64,000 nucleotides of DNA from Chloroflexi bacterium HGW-Chloroflexi-2 (GTDB lineage Bacteria > Chloroflexota > Anaerolineae > Anaerolineales > Anaerolineaceae): assembly GCA_002840735.1 (NCBI GenBank), contig PHBY01000007.1, positions 62,001 through 126,000 on the forward strand, in the 5' to 3' direction. Positions 48,034-56,830 of the stretch are shown one piece after another (position 1 is the stretch's first letter; each line of letters opens with the position of its first letter). Position numbers and translations under genes: made by a program. The notes beneath the pieces are model-generated. The model saw only the letters and a list, made by a program, of their open reading frames with translations, was not told where the DNA came from and did not search any database.

Positions 48034-50187
48034 ATGACTGAAAAAATCTCAAGGCGCGATTTTCTAAAAATATCCGGAATTGGTTTAACCTCAGCGACAG
48101 TAATTACTGGTTGTGGACCATCATCACGGTATGTAACCAGACAGGCTTATGCCAACATGCCCGAATATAACCAGACAGGTGTGAGTACTTATTACGCGAC
48201 AACCTGTAAGGAATGCCCGGCCGGTTGTGGATTGATTGTGAGAACTCAGGAAGGTCGCGCCATCAAAGTAGAAGGAAATCCTGAACACCCGGTTAATAAA
48301 GGAAAAGTCTGTTCACGAGGATTAACCACTGTTCAAGGAGTCTATAATCCTGATCGCATAACCGGGCCACAAAAAAGGACCCGAGGTAGCCGTACAACAA
48401 CCGCGATGGAATGGCAAGGTGCTATTAATACAGTAGCAGAAGAATTGAAAAACCCACAAAAAACCGCTTTTCTTCTGGGTTTACAGTCCGATCATTTATA
48501 TGATCTTGTTCGAGAGATCACAGAAAAGGGAGGTTTTGGCAAACCTGTTCGTTACGGCACCTTAGGAACGCTGGAAGGCAGATCTACATTATTGAGAGCC
48601 ACCCAGGAACTTTATGGTTTTGATCAAATCCCATTTTTTGATATGGGCAATGCCGATGTAGTATTTTCCTTTGGCGCTCACTTTCTCGAAACCTGGCTTT
48701 CACCATTGGCCTACAGTCGAGGTTTTCGTCAGCTACGCAAACAGCCATTTGGAAAACGTGGATATATTGTTTCCTTTGAAGCACGACAATCTTTATCAAG
48801 TGCTAACGCTGATGAATGGATCCCTATCAAACCTGGTAGTGAAGGTCAGGTAGCATTAGCCATTGGCAAAATTGCTGCAACGAAAGCTGGAGTGCCAGCC
48901 CCTGCTATATTCGCTGAAGTTAACCTGAATGAAGTATCCCAAATTTCAGGTATTAGCATGGAAAAATTACTTCAACTGGGCGAATTATTTGGATCAGATA
49001 ACAAGGCAATTGCTTTACCAGGAGGATCTGCATTGACAACCAGAAATGGTCTGGATGCAGCCAAAGCTATTCTGGCTTTGAATGTTCTGGTTGAGAACAT
49101 GTCACAACCTGGAGGTGTCTTCCCCACGTTTGGGGAAAATCATACATCTGATTTTGCCGCCGTAAAAGCATTGATAGCTAAGATGAATGCAGGAGAAGTA
49201 GATACGCTTTTTATCCATGGCACCAATCCTGTTTTTGAGTTACCTGCATCTGCAGGTTTTCAAGCAGCTTTGAAAAAAGTAAAAACAGTGATTTCATTCA
49301 GCACTTTTGAAGATGAGACTGCTATTGAAAGCGATTATGTTTTTCCGGATCATGCCGCATTGGAATCCTTTGGTTATCAGAGAGTTCTATTGGGGAGTGA
49401 TCGTGAAACTTATTCATCGATTCAACCCGTTGTTGCCCCTATTCATGATACCAGAGCCACTGCTGATGTTCTCCTGGCAGCTATTTTAGCCACAGGTGGA
49501 AATCTGGCTTCTGACATTCAATACACCGATGAAGTCGATTACCTTCAAAAAACAATAACACCTTTGATCGAAAAAGCAGGCTCCTATTCAGCTGGAGAGC
49601 TTCCCACCTTCTGGAGTAAATGGCTGCAGTTTGGTGGTTGGTGGAAGACGACCTCAGAATTAAATTCTTCGGAGATAGAAATTAATCTTAATCAAAAATT
49701 ATCATTTTCCGCTCCTCAAAGTGCGAAAGTAGGCGAGACTTTCCATCTGGTTACATTTCCCACACAAATGGGTGACGGCAGCGGAGCAAATCGTCCCTGG
49801 TTGCAGGAGACTCCTGATCCCATGACGACAGTCACCTGGAATTCATGGATAGAAATTCACCCAAAGACGGCTGAACTACTTGGAATTCATGATGATGATA
49901 TCGTTGAAGTCAAATCTTCTACCAGTGATTTCTCTGTAGAAGCCATTGTATATCTTTACCCGGCCATTCGCCCGGACACAGTTGCCATTCCATTTGGTCA
50001 AGGGCATACCGCTTTAGGTAGATTTGCAGAAGGAAGAGGTTGTAATCCAGCGATTGTTTGGTCGGCCAGTGTTAATCAAGCTGGCGATCTTGCCTTATCG
50101 GATACAACAGTCACAATCAAACCCACAGGAAAACGACGCCCATTAGCACGTCAGGAAAGTAAAGAAGGTGTCTATGGTGAGCATTAG
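48034..50187 (+). CDS. actB1: ActB1-like molybdopterin-oxidoreductase-family subunit
   Basis: 717 aa. Tat signal 'SRRDFLKISGIGL' ending in a lipobox-like 'ITGCG'. Large subunit of the DMSO-reductase fold. It keeps four Cys in CxxCx3C...C spacing ('CKECPAGC' and 'GKVCSRG'), a possible [4Fe-4S] site. In characterised ACIII the matching domain carries no Mo cofactor and is fused to the ferredoxin domain; here the two are separate genes. Structural role in the complex is inferred from the operon. Confidence 0.85.
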   Translation: MTEKISRRDFLKISGIGLTSATVITGCGPSSRYVTRQAYANMPEYNQTGVSTYYATTCKECPAGCGLIVRTQEGRAIKVEGNPEHPVNKGKVCSRGLTTVQGVYNPDRITGPQKRTRGSRTTTAMEWQGAINTVAEELKNPQKTAFLLGLQSDHLYDLVREITEKGGFGKPVRYGTLGTLEGRSTLLRATQELYGFDQIPFFDMGNADVVFSFGAHFLETWLSPLAYSRGFRQLRKQPFGKRGYIVSFEARQSLSSANADEWIPIKPGSEGQVALAIGKIAATKAGVPAPAIFAEVNLNEVSQISGISMEKLLQLGELFGSDNKAIALPGGSALTTRNGLDAAKAILALNVLVENMSQPGGVFPTFGENHTSDFAAVKALIAKMNAGEVDTLFIHGTNPVFELPASAGFQAALKKVKTVISFSTFEDETAIESDYVFPDHAALESFGYQRVLLGSDRETYSSIQPVVAPIHDTRATADVLLAAILATGGNLASDIQYTDEVDYLQKTITPLIEKAGSYSAGELPTFWSKWLQFGGWWKTTSELNSSEIEINLNQKLSFSAPQSAKVGETFHLVTFPTQMGDGSGANRPWLQETPDPMTTVTWNSWIEIHPKTAELLGIHDDDIVEVKSSTSDFSVEAIVYLYPAIRPDTVAIPFGQGHTALGRFAEGRGCNPAIVWSASVNQAGDLALSDTTVTIKPTGKRRPLARQESKEGVYGEH

Positions 50188-50213
50188 AGGTAGAGACAAA
50201 AAGGAGAACCATT

Positions 50214-50942
50214 ATGACTGAATTACTTGCAAAAGAAGCACATGATGAAAAATGGGGTATGGTCATCGATCTTGATATTTGTAGTGGTTGCCAGGCATGT
50301 GTCACCGCCTGTTCGATGGAAAACAACATTCCATTTGTAGGCGAAGATGAAATGGCCTACGGGCGTGGAATGCAATGGATGCGAATTCGAAGATACTGGG
50401 AAGGTGAATATCCAGAAGTAACTCCGGACTATCAACCAATGTTATGCCAACAATGTGGCAGCGCACCTTGCGAACCAGTATGTCCGGTTTTTGCAACACT
50501 CCATTCGGAAGTCGAAAAAATCAATCTACAGGTTTACAACCGCTGTATTGGTACACGCTATTGTGCCAACAACTGCCCCTACCATGCCCGTACCTTCAAC
50601 TGGTTTGATTATGAAATTCCAGCCCCCATGAATTCATATCTCAATCCAGATGTCACCGTGCGCAGACGAGGTGTGATGGAAAAATGCACTTTCTGTGTTC
50701 AAAGGATTGTCAAAGGCAGACAGCAAGCTTCTGCGGAAGGCAGAGAGATTGAAGATGGCGATATAACCCCGGCATGCGCTCAAGCCTGCCCAACCGATGC
50801 GATCACTTTTGGAAACCTCAGTGATCCCGAAAGCAGGGTGAGTAAAATGGTGCGCAGTGATCGGGCTTATAAAGAATTAGAAAATCTTGGAACAGAACCC
50901 AGGGTAACATATTTGAAGGGAGGGAAATCATATGGCGGCTGA
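50214..50942 (+). CDS. actB2: ActB2-like iron-sulfur subunit
   Basis: 242 aa, no signal peptide of its own (probably exported with B1). Four cluster motifs: 'CSGCQACVTAC', 'CQQCGSAPCEPVC', 'CIGTRYCANNC', and 'CTFC..CAQAC'. The third has Thr in place of the second Cys (CIGT), the pattern that gives a [3Fe-4S] cluster in ACIII, so three [4Fe-4S] plus one [3Fe-4S] are expected. Overlaps actC by 11 bp. Confidence 0.9.
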   Translation: MTELLAKEAHDEKWGMVIDLDICSGCQACVTACSMENNIPFVGEDEMAYGRGMQWMRIRRYWEGEYPEVTPDYQPMLCQQCGSAPCEPVCPVFATLHSEVEKINLQVYNRCIGTRYCANNCPYHARTFNWFDYEIPAPMNSYLNPDVTVRRRGVMEKCTFCVQRIVKGRQQASAEGREIEDGDITPACAQACPTDAITFGNLSDPESRVSKMVRSDRAYKELENLGTEPRVTYLKGGKSYGG

Positions 50943-52383
50943 TGTAAAACCGTTTATTGGTTCAAAAGCAAGTCCCCATCAAGAATCTGAAGCTGAAGAA
51001 TTACGCAAAGAACATCTGATGCTGGATCCCATGCCACGCGATGAAATGAATCAAATGGTCATGGAAGCTATGACCACCACCACACGTAAATGGTGGGCTT
51101 GGGTGATTGGTCTGGGATTGGCAGTTGCTGTCTTATTATTTGGCGCCTGGGGATATATGATTGCTACCGGAATGGGTGTTGCTGGTATTCGCCGCCCAGT
51201 TTTCTGGGGCATTTTCATCGTCACCTTTGTCTTCTGGATCGGTATTTCACATGCTGGAACATTTGTGTCTGCCATTCTGAGAGTCTTCAAAGCTGAATTT
51301 CGACGTCCATTTACCAGAGCTGCTGAGTTGATGACCACTTTTGGTCTGGCAGCCGGTGCACTCTATCCCCTCATCCACCTGGGTCGAGTGTGGGTCTTCT
51401 ATTGGATGGTTCCATACCCTAATGCTCGCTGGTTGTGGCCGAATTTCCGGTCAGCGCTCGTTTGGGACTTCCTGGCAATCACGACGTATCTACTGAGCAG
51501 TACCATTTATTTATTCTTGCCACTCATTCCAGACATGGCAATGGCCCGTGATCGCTCTTCCGGCTGGCGTCATTTCATTTACAAACTTCTCGCCCTGGGG
51601 TGGCGTGGAACAGAAGCCGAATGGTTCCGATTACGCAAAGCGATTTCCATCTTTGCATACGCCATCATCCCGGTAATGTTCTCAGTTCATACAATTGTTT
51701 CCTGGGACTTTGCAGTCAGCACAGTATCTGGATGGCAATCCTCAATCTTTGGACCATACTTCATCATCGGTGCAATTCTTTCAGGAGTTTCTGCGGTAGT
51801 AACCATTCTTTACATATTACGATCTACTATGAAAAATATGGATTATTTCATTCGCAAGGAACACTTCGATGCCCTTGGTAAACTTATTCTGGTCTTCTCG
51901 ATGGCCTGGGCCTATTTCTTCTTCAATGAATACATTCTTTCCTGGTATGGTGGTGATGCAGCCGTGAAACAAGTGCTCACCTTACACGCAACCGGTCCTT
52001 CAGCTTGGGTCTGGTATACCATGCTGATCTGCAATGTTGCCATTCCATGGTTATTCCTATGGAACAAGAAAGTTCGGCGCACACCCTGGTTGATGTTCAT
52101 CATCACCTTATTGGTAAATGTGGGCATGTATGCCGAACGGTACACCATCATCCCGCTGACATTAGGTCATCAGCGCAATCCATTTGACTGGGGAATTTAT
52201 AATCCCACCATCATCGAAGTCAGTATTGCCCTGGGCACTCTATGTTTGTTCATTTTCCTATATTTGATCGCTTCCAGATTCATTCCTCTGGTGCCCGTTT
52301 GGGAAGTGCAGGAAGGTCAAATGAGCCATACGCTACGAAAAGTCGGAAAAACCGAAATTCCTTCGGTTACGGAATTGGAATAG
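50932..52383 (+). CDS. actC: ActC-like NrfD-family quinol-binding membrane subunit
   Basis: 483 aa. About ten transmembrane helices with NrfD/PsrC-like sequence ('RRPVFWGIFIVTFVFWIGISHAG', 'SWDFAVSTVSGWQSSIFGPYF'). This subunit of ACIII holds the quinol site and the proposed proton path. It overlaps actB2 by 11 bp. Only one NrfD-type gene is present; ACIII usually has a second one, ActF. Confidence 0.9.
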   Translation: MAADVKPFIGSKASPHQESEAEELRKEHLMLDPMPRDEMNQMVMEAMTTTTRKWWAWVIGLGLAVAVLLFGAWGYMIATGMGVAGIRRPVFWGIFIVTFVFWIGISHAGTFVSAILRVFKAEFRRPFTRAAELMTTFGLAAGALYPLIHLGRVWVFYWMVPYPNARWLWPNFRSALVWDFLAITTYLLSSTIYLFLPLIPDMAMARDRSSGWRHFIYKLLALGWRGTEAEWFRLRKAISIFAYAIIPVMFSVHTIVSWDFAVSTVSGWQSSIFGPYFIIGAILSGVSAVVTILYILRSTMKNMDYFIRKEHFDALGKLILVFSMAWAYFFFNEYILSWYGGDAAVKQVLTLHATGPSAWVWYTMLICNVAIPWLFLWNKKVRRTPWLMFIITLLVNVGMYAERYTIIPLTLGHQRNPFDWGIYNPTIIEVSIALGTLCLFIFLYLIASRFIPLVPVWEVQEGQMSHTLRKVGKTEIPSVTELE

Positions 52384-52392
52384 GAGGAGAAA

Positions 52393-52920
52393 ATGGAAAC
52401 CAATGTTCGTATGATCCTCTTTAAGGAAGACCAGATTGACCAGGCTTCAGACGCCATCGAGACACTCCACCATCATGGAATATCTGATAAAGATATATCT
52501 GTGATCTCGGGGGTACCATTCTCTGAAAAAATATTGGGAAGACCGATGTCCTGGACGCGTGTACCTCAAATTGCTGTTGCAGGCGCCCTGTTTGGTTTCA
52601 TCATTGCTATGCTGCTTAACTTTCTGGTTCCAAACCTGTATAAACTATCGGTTGGAGGTATGCCGCTTACACCCATTCCGACTTCCATTGTCGTCACATT
52701 CGAATTAACCATGTTGGGACTATTAATCAGCACATTCCTGGGTGTGTTCATTGAAATGCTGTCACCCTCATTTGGCCCGAAAGGATACCATCCCAAAATA
52801 AGCGATGGTTATATCGGCATACTATTCAATTGTCCGACCCATGCAGATGAAGACACCTGTTTTGAATTGCAGGATTTAGGGGCAGAAATTGTTGATCTCG
52901 CGGAGGTAAAACAACCATGA
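52393..52920 (+). CDS. actD: ActD-like subunit (DUF3341)
   Basis: 175 aa. N-terminal soluble alpha/beta region ('VRMILFKEDQIDQASDAIETLHHHG'), two transmembrane helices (about 58-80 and 100-122) and a short C-terminal domain. This layout is DUF3341, ActD of ACIII. 'aggagga' precedes the ATG; it overlaps the next gene by 4 bp (ATGA). Confidence 0.88.
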   Translation: METNVRMILFKEDQIDQASDAIETLHHHGISDKDISVISGVPFSEKILGRPMSWTRVPQIAVAGALFGFIIAMLLNFLVPNLYKLSVGGMPLTPIPTSIVVTFELTMLGLLISTFLGVFIEMLSPSFGPKGYHPKISDGYIGILFNCPTHADEDTCFELQDLGAEIVDLAEVKQP

Positions 52921-53432
52921 TAAAAAAATTAATTCTTGTAATGGGTGTTTTGGTCACCCCCCTGATCATCGGTTTATTGTTTACATATGATGTCATCAAA
53001 ATCGATTGGGTTAGCTTGATGGAAATTCAGGCCAGCTATCGCCCCATGGAAGATCCCCAGCCGTTGCCTGCCCGCTCCATACCAGTACAGGGTGCAGCCT
53101 ACATTCCTGAGTTGGGTGTCCCTTCTAATCCTGTTAAAGCTGATGATGCTTCTATTTTAAGAGGTAAGGGTTATTATGACTCTGCTTGTGCCTTATGCCA
53201 TGGCGCTACAGGTGAAGGAAATGGTGGTTTTAGCGGTTTTCTCAGGAAATTTCCACCTATCAGCCTGGTTGATGCAGACCGATCAGCTTTAAGTGATGGA
53301 GCGATTTTTGTCACAATTACTGAAGGTGTGCCCGGAAAAATGCCGCATCTACGAGAGAACCTTCCCACTTCCGAAATGCGTTGGGATGTGGTTAATTACG
53401 TTCGCTTTCTCCAGAGTCAAGCTAATCAATAA
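52917..53432 (+). CDS. actE: ActE-like monoheme cytochrome c
   Basis: 171 aa. An N-terminal membrane helix, then a class I cytochrome c domain with one 'CALCH' heme site and a likely distal ligand Met in 'PGKMPHL'. Matches the ActE subunit, which takes electrons from ActA and passes them to the acceptor. Last gene of the operon; a terminator follows and no oxidase genes come after it. Confidence 0.87.
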   Translation: MIKKLILVMGVLVTPLIIGLLFTYDVIKIDWVSLMEIQASYRPMEDPQPLPARSIPVQGAAYIPELGVPSNPVKADDASILRGKGYYDSACALCHGATGEGNGGFSGFLRKFPPISLVDADRSALSDGAIFVTITEGVPGKMPHLRENLPTSEMRWDVVNYVRFLQSQANQ

Positions 53433-53453
53433 TTAACTTCATGTTTTTGATCA

Positions 53454-53482
53454 AAAAGCTCTCTTATGAGGGCTTTTGTTTT
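53454..53482 (+). terminator. Terminator of the respiratory operon
   Basis: Stem AAAAGCTCTC / GAGGGCTTTT (one U-G pair) with a TTAT loop, followed by a T-rich run. Confidence 0.75.
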
Positions 53483-53628
53483 AATCATCATTATTTCAAT
53501 ATTTATGGTCAGGGAGATTTCTTGCCATGATATCCAAAATCAATTGAAAAACGTAATTCGGTGTGGAAATTGGATAGAGAAGTACGGTTATAATTATTAT
53601 TAAATAAAAAAATGGCAGGGTTAGCCTA

Positions 53629-54204
53629 ATGGCACACACAACAATTTATCTTATCCGACATGGAGAAACTGATTGGAACCTGGAACAAAGATATCAGGGA
53701 CAGCAGGATATTCCCCTGAATTCAACCGGAATCAAACAGGCTCAACTCATTGCAGAAAATTTGAATGGCCATCATTATTCGGCTTTGTACAGCAGTGATC
53801 TCACTCGAGCTTTTCAGACTGCCCAGGAGATAGCAAAAAAAGTAAAATTATCCATTACCACCCACCCTGCCTTAAGGGAAATCAACCAAGGTGAGTGGGA
53901 AGGCAAATTTATCAAAGATGTATTTGCAACCAGTGGAGATGAAGTGCAGGCAATATATCAAAATCCTTATACGGCCCGCAAGCCTGGTGGAGAAAGCATT
54001 GGAGAAGTGGCAGACCGCATGTATGCATATCTGGATCATCTGGCTGAAAAACACGATCAACAAACCATCATTGTCGTTTCTCATGGATTGGCAGTTGCAA
54101 CCGTTTTGTGTAAGATAAGACAATTGCCATTAGAGATGGCTATCCGAAATATTCCTGAAAACACAGGTGTTGAAGTAGTAAAGTGGTCAAATGAATCATA
54201 TTAA
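53629..54204 (+). CDS. Histidine phosphatase (phosphoglycerate mutase-like) family
   Basis: 191 aa. 'YLIRHGETDWNLEQRYQGQQDIPLN' holds the phospho-acceptor His in RHG; the second His is in 'IVVSHGLAV'. Most members of this size are broad or metabolite phosphatases rather than true mutases. Standalone gene with a terminator 15 bp after it. Confidence 0.87.
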   Translation: MAHTTIYLIRHGETDWNLEQRYQGQQDIPLNSTGIKQAQLIAENLNGHHYSALYSSDLTRAFQTAQEIAKKVKLSITTHPALREINQGEWEGKFIKDVFATSGDEVQAIYQNPYTARKPGGESIGEVADRMYAYLDHLAEKHDQQTIIVVSHGLAVATVLCKIRQLPLEMAIRNIPENTGVEVVKWSNESY

Positions 54205-54218
54205 AAGACCGAATAATT

Positions 54219-54249
54219 AAAAACCACCTTGTTTTTTAAGGTGGTTTTT
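54219..54249. terminator. Bidirectional terminator, phosphatase gene / tRNA-Ser
   Basis: Stem AAAACCACCTT / AAGGTGGTTTT with a T-rich loop and a T-run on both strands; it ends the phosphatase gene on + and the tRNA-Ser transcript on -. Confidence 0.85.
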
Positions 54250-54252
54250 ACA

Positions 54253-54342
54253 TGGCGGAGAGAAAGGGATTCGAACCCTTGATACCTTTCGGTATACGCG
54301 CTTTCCAGGCGCGCGCGTTAGGCCAGACTACGCTACCTCTCC
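54253..54342 (-). tRNA. tRNA-Ser (anticodon GGA)
   Basis: Reverse complement starts GGAGAGGTAGCGTAGTCTGG, has anticodon loop CTGGAAA (anticodon GGA), a long class II variable arm (TACCGAAAGGTA), T arm GGGTTCGAATCCC and an acceptor 3' strand CTCTCC-G with the CCA tail encoded. Reads UCC/UCU. Confidence 0.93.
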
Positions 54343-54466
54343 ATTTGGTCCTTTTGGACGCGACGAAAATTTTACCATTAACAAGCTTGATAGGGAAGGA
54401 AAAGAAAGTCAATCAAATGGAAATGGATCCGCAAAGCACAAACAGTAAAATTTTCAATTTTTCCTA

Positions 54467-54495
54467 TTGCATTATCCCCTCAAGTAAATTATAAT
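54467..54495 (+). promoter_or_regulatory. Promoter of tRNA-Val (probably also the thrS T-box transcript)
   Basis: -35 TTGCAT (54467-54472), 17-bp spacer, -10 TATAAT (54490-54495), ten bases before the tRNA. No other promoter is obvious between the tRNA and the T-box leader. Confidence 0.6.
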
Positions 54496-54505
54496 ATCGC
54501 CACGC

Positions 54506-54579
54506 GGGCGGTTAGCTCAGTTGGTTAGAGCGTCGCGTTGACATCGCGGAGGCCGTAGGTTCGAGCCCTATACCGCCCA
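54506..54579 (+). tRNA. tRNA-Val (anticodon GAC)
   Basis: 74 nt. Acceptor GGGCGGT / ACCGCCC, D arm AGCTCAGTTGGTTAGAGC, anticodon loop TTGACAT (GAC), T arm AGGTTCGAGCCCT. CCA is not encoded. Reads GUC/GUU. Confidence 0.95.
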
Positions 54580-54589
54580 CTACAAATGA

Positions 54590-54832
54590 ATACACAAAAG
54601 CTACGATCAGGACGATTAAGTGTTCTGAAACTCCAGAGAGAAAAAGTCATTGGCTGAAAGCTTTTTCAGAAGCATGAACACCGAAAACCACCTGTGAGCT
54701 GAACCCTGAAACGTGAGGAGTAAGGCAACCGGCGCAACCGTTAAAAGCATAGACAAGATGCTCATAATTTGAGTAATCTGGGTGGAACCGCGAGAAGTTC
54801 TCTTGCCCCAGTGGCAAGAGTTTTTTGTTTAA
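54590..54832 (+). promoter_or_regulatory. T-box riboswitch, threonine specifier (ACC)
   Basis: The gene-free stretch 54205-54860 holds a terminator, two tRNAs and this leader. Elements: 'cagagagaaaaag' in stem I, specifier region 'aaACCacctgtgagc' with ACC at 54687-54689, T-box core 'GGGTGGAACCGCG' (54780-54792), and a terminator CTCTTGCC / GGCAAGAG followed by six T (about 54800-54826). It would allow thrS expression when tRNA-Thr is uncharged. Confidence 0.88.
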
Positions 54833-54860
54833 ATACTGAATTTATGGAAAGAGGTGAAAA

Positions 54861-56651
54861 ATGGCAAAAAAAGTTGATGTAATTTATGAAGGATCACAAT
54901 TATTCAAAGTGAGACACTCAACTGCACATGTAATGGCACAGGCTGTTCTGGAAAAATTTCCGGATGCCAAATATGCCATTGGACCTGCAATTGATGATGG
55001 CTTTTATTATGATTTCGATCTTCCACGACCTCTAACCCCAGAAGACCTGGAAGAGATTGAAAAACGAATGAAACATATCGTTAAAGGAAATCATAAATTT
55101 GAAAAACAAGTTTTGAGCTCTGAGGAAGCATTGAACATTTTTAATGATCAACCTTATAAAATCGAGTTAATAAAAGGGCTTGAAGAAGGTGGAACTGATG
55201 AGCACGGTGACTCATTGGATGAAAAACCAGAGATTTCTATCTATAAACATGATAAATTTGTAGATTTATGCCGTGGTCCACATGTGGAGAGTACCAAAGA
55301 GATCAATCCCAAAGCGCTTAAACTTCTATCGGTTGCTGGTGCTTATTGGCGTGGCGATGAAAAACGCCCTATGTTACAGAGAATTTATGGTACTGTATTT
55401 GAGAATCCAGAAGATTTAAAGGATTATTTATGGAGAATCGAAGAAGCCAAAAAGCGTGATCATCGTAAAGTTGGCAAAGAATTGGATTTATTCTCCATCA
55501 ATCAGGAAGTTGGTCCCGGCTTGATCCTTTGGCATCCCAACGGAGGACTTATTCGTCATCTGGTCGAAGATTATTGTAAACAGGAACACCTGGCGAATGG
55601 CTACGATATTGTTTATACTCCTCACATCGGAAGAGCACATTTATGGGAAACCTCAGGTCATCTGGGTTTTTACAAGGAAAATATGTTTTCATCCATGGAA
55701 ATTGAAGAGGATGAATATTATGCCAAACCGATGAACTGCCCATTCCACATTATGATTTACAAAAACAAATTACATTCCTATCGGGATTTTCCAATGCGAA
55801 TGGCTGAATGGGGCACAGTTTACCGATACGAACGTTCCGGTGTTTTACATGGCTTGTTACGGGTTCGTGGTTTCACCCAGGATGATGCGCATATATTCTG
55901 TCGCGAAGATCAGATGCCAGGCGAAATTGATCGCACACTGAATTTCTGCTTACATATTTTGCGTCATTTTGGAATGAATGAATTTCATGCTTATCTGTCA
56001 ACCCGAAATCCTGAGAAATCAGTCGGGGAAGAGCCGGAATGGTTAAGAGCACAGGACGCGCTTAAAGAAGCACTCGAACGAGCAAACTTGAACTATGATA
56101 TTGACGAAGGTGGTGCTGCTTTTTATGGTCCTAAAATCGATCTGAAAATGATTGATGCGTTGGGACGTGAATGGCAACTCAGTACCATTCAATTCGATTT
56201 CAATTTGCCTGAACGTTTTGATATGACCTATATCGGTGAGGATGGACAGCAACACAGACCTCTCATGATCCATCGGGCGTTATTGGGTTCGGTCGAGCGC
56301 TTTATGGGTGTCTTAATTGAGCATTATGGTGGTGCCTTCCCAGTGTGGTTGATGCCTGTTCAGGCTTCCATCATACCAATTGCTGACCGCCACATTGATT
56401 TTGCTCATGAAGTCGCCCAGCAATTAAAAGCCAATGGTATGCGAGTGGAAGTGGATGACAGCAATGAACGCATGAATGCTAAAATTCGAAATGCTCAATT
56501 GCAAAAAATACCCTACATGTTGGTGATTGGTGATAAAGAAGTTGAAACTGGTCAGGTAGCCTTACGAATGCGCAATGGAGAAAATCCCGGTGCTATGGTA
56601 GTGGATGATTTCATTCAATTTGCCCAAAAACAGATAAAAGAATTAGCATAA
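54861..56651 (+). CDS. thrS: Threonyl-tRNA synthetase without TGS domain
   Basis: 596 aa, about 45 shorter than usual because the N-terminal TGS domain is missing. Editing domain: 'HSTAHVMAQAV' and 'YDFDLPRPLTPEDLEEIEKRM'. Catalytic class II core: 'GPGLILWHPNGGLIRHLVEDY', 'MNCPFHIMIYKN', 'PMRMAEWGTVYRYERSG', 'RGFTQDDAHIFCREDQ'. C-terminal anticodon-binding domain ('GAFPVWLMPVQASIIPI'). It charges tRNA-Thr. 'agaggtg' precedes the ATG; controlled by the Thr T-box. Confidence 0.96.
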   Translation: MAKKVDVIYEGSQLFKVRHSTAHVMAQAVLEKFPDAKYAIGPAIDDGFYYDFDLPRPLTPEDLEEIEKRMKHIVKGNHKFEKQVLSSEEALNIFNDQPYKIELIKGLEEGGTDEHGDSLDEKPEISIYKHDKFVDLCRGPHVESTKEINPKALKLLSVAGAYWRGDEKRPMLQRIYGTVFENPEDLKDYLWRIEEAKKRDHRKVGKELDLFSINQEVGPGLILWHPNGGLIRHLVEDYCKQEHLANGYDIVYTPHIGRAHLWETSGHLGFYKENMFSSMEIEEDEYYAKPMNCPFHIMIYKNKLHSYRDFPMRMAEWGTVYRYERSGVLHGLLRVRGFTQDDAHIFCREDQMPGEIDRTLNFCLHILRHFGMNEFHAYLSTRNPEKSVGEEPEWLRAQDALKEALERANLNYDIDEGGAAFYGPKIDLKMIDALGREWQLSTIQFDFNLPERFDMTYIGEDGQQHRPLMIHRALLGSVERFMGVLIEHYGGAFPVWLMPVQASIIPIADRHIDFAHEVAQQLKANGMRVEVDDSNERMNAKIRNAQLQKIPYMLVIGDKEVETGQVALRMRNGENPGAMVVDDFIQFAQKQIKELA

Positions 56652-56661
56652 TGCTTATTCA

Positions 56662-56699
56662 AACAGAGGGTTTCGAATCAAGAAACCCTCTGTTTTTAC
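56662..56699 (+). terminator. Terminator of thrS
   Basis: Perfect 14-bp stem AAACAGAGGGTTTC / GAAACCCTCTGTTT, 7-nt loop, T-run at the 3' side. Confidence 0.85.
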
Positions 56700-56739
56700 A
56701 TAGGATTAGTAATGAAAATCTCAAATCAAGCGTGTTTTA

Positions 56740-56769
56740 TTGACGATCATATTTAAGATATGGTATATT
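56740..56769 (+). promoter_or_regulatory. Probable promoter of infC-rpmI-rplT
   Basis: -35 TTGACG (56740-56745), 18-bp spacer, -10 TATATT (56764-56769) preceded by TGG. Leader of about 55 nt to the AUU start. Confidence 0.5.
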
Positions 56770-56830
56770 ATACAAGTTCAATTTTTTAAAGGAATCATAT
56801 ATTTGTTCAACTTTTGAAAGGAGTTAGACC

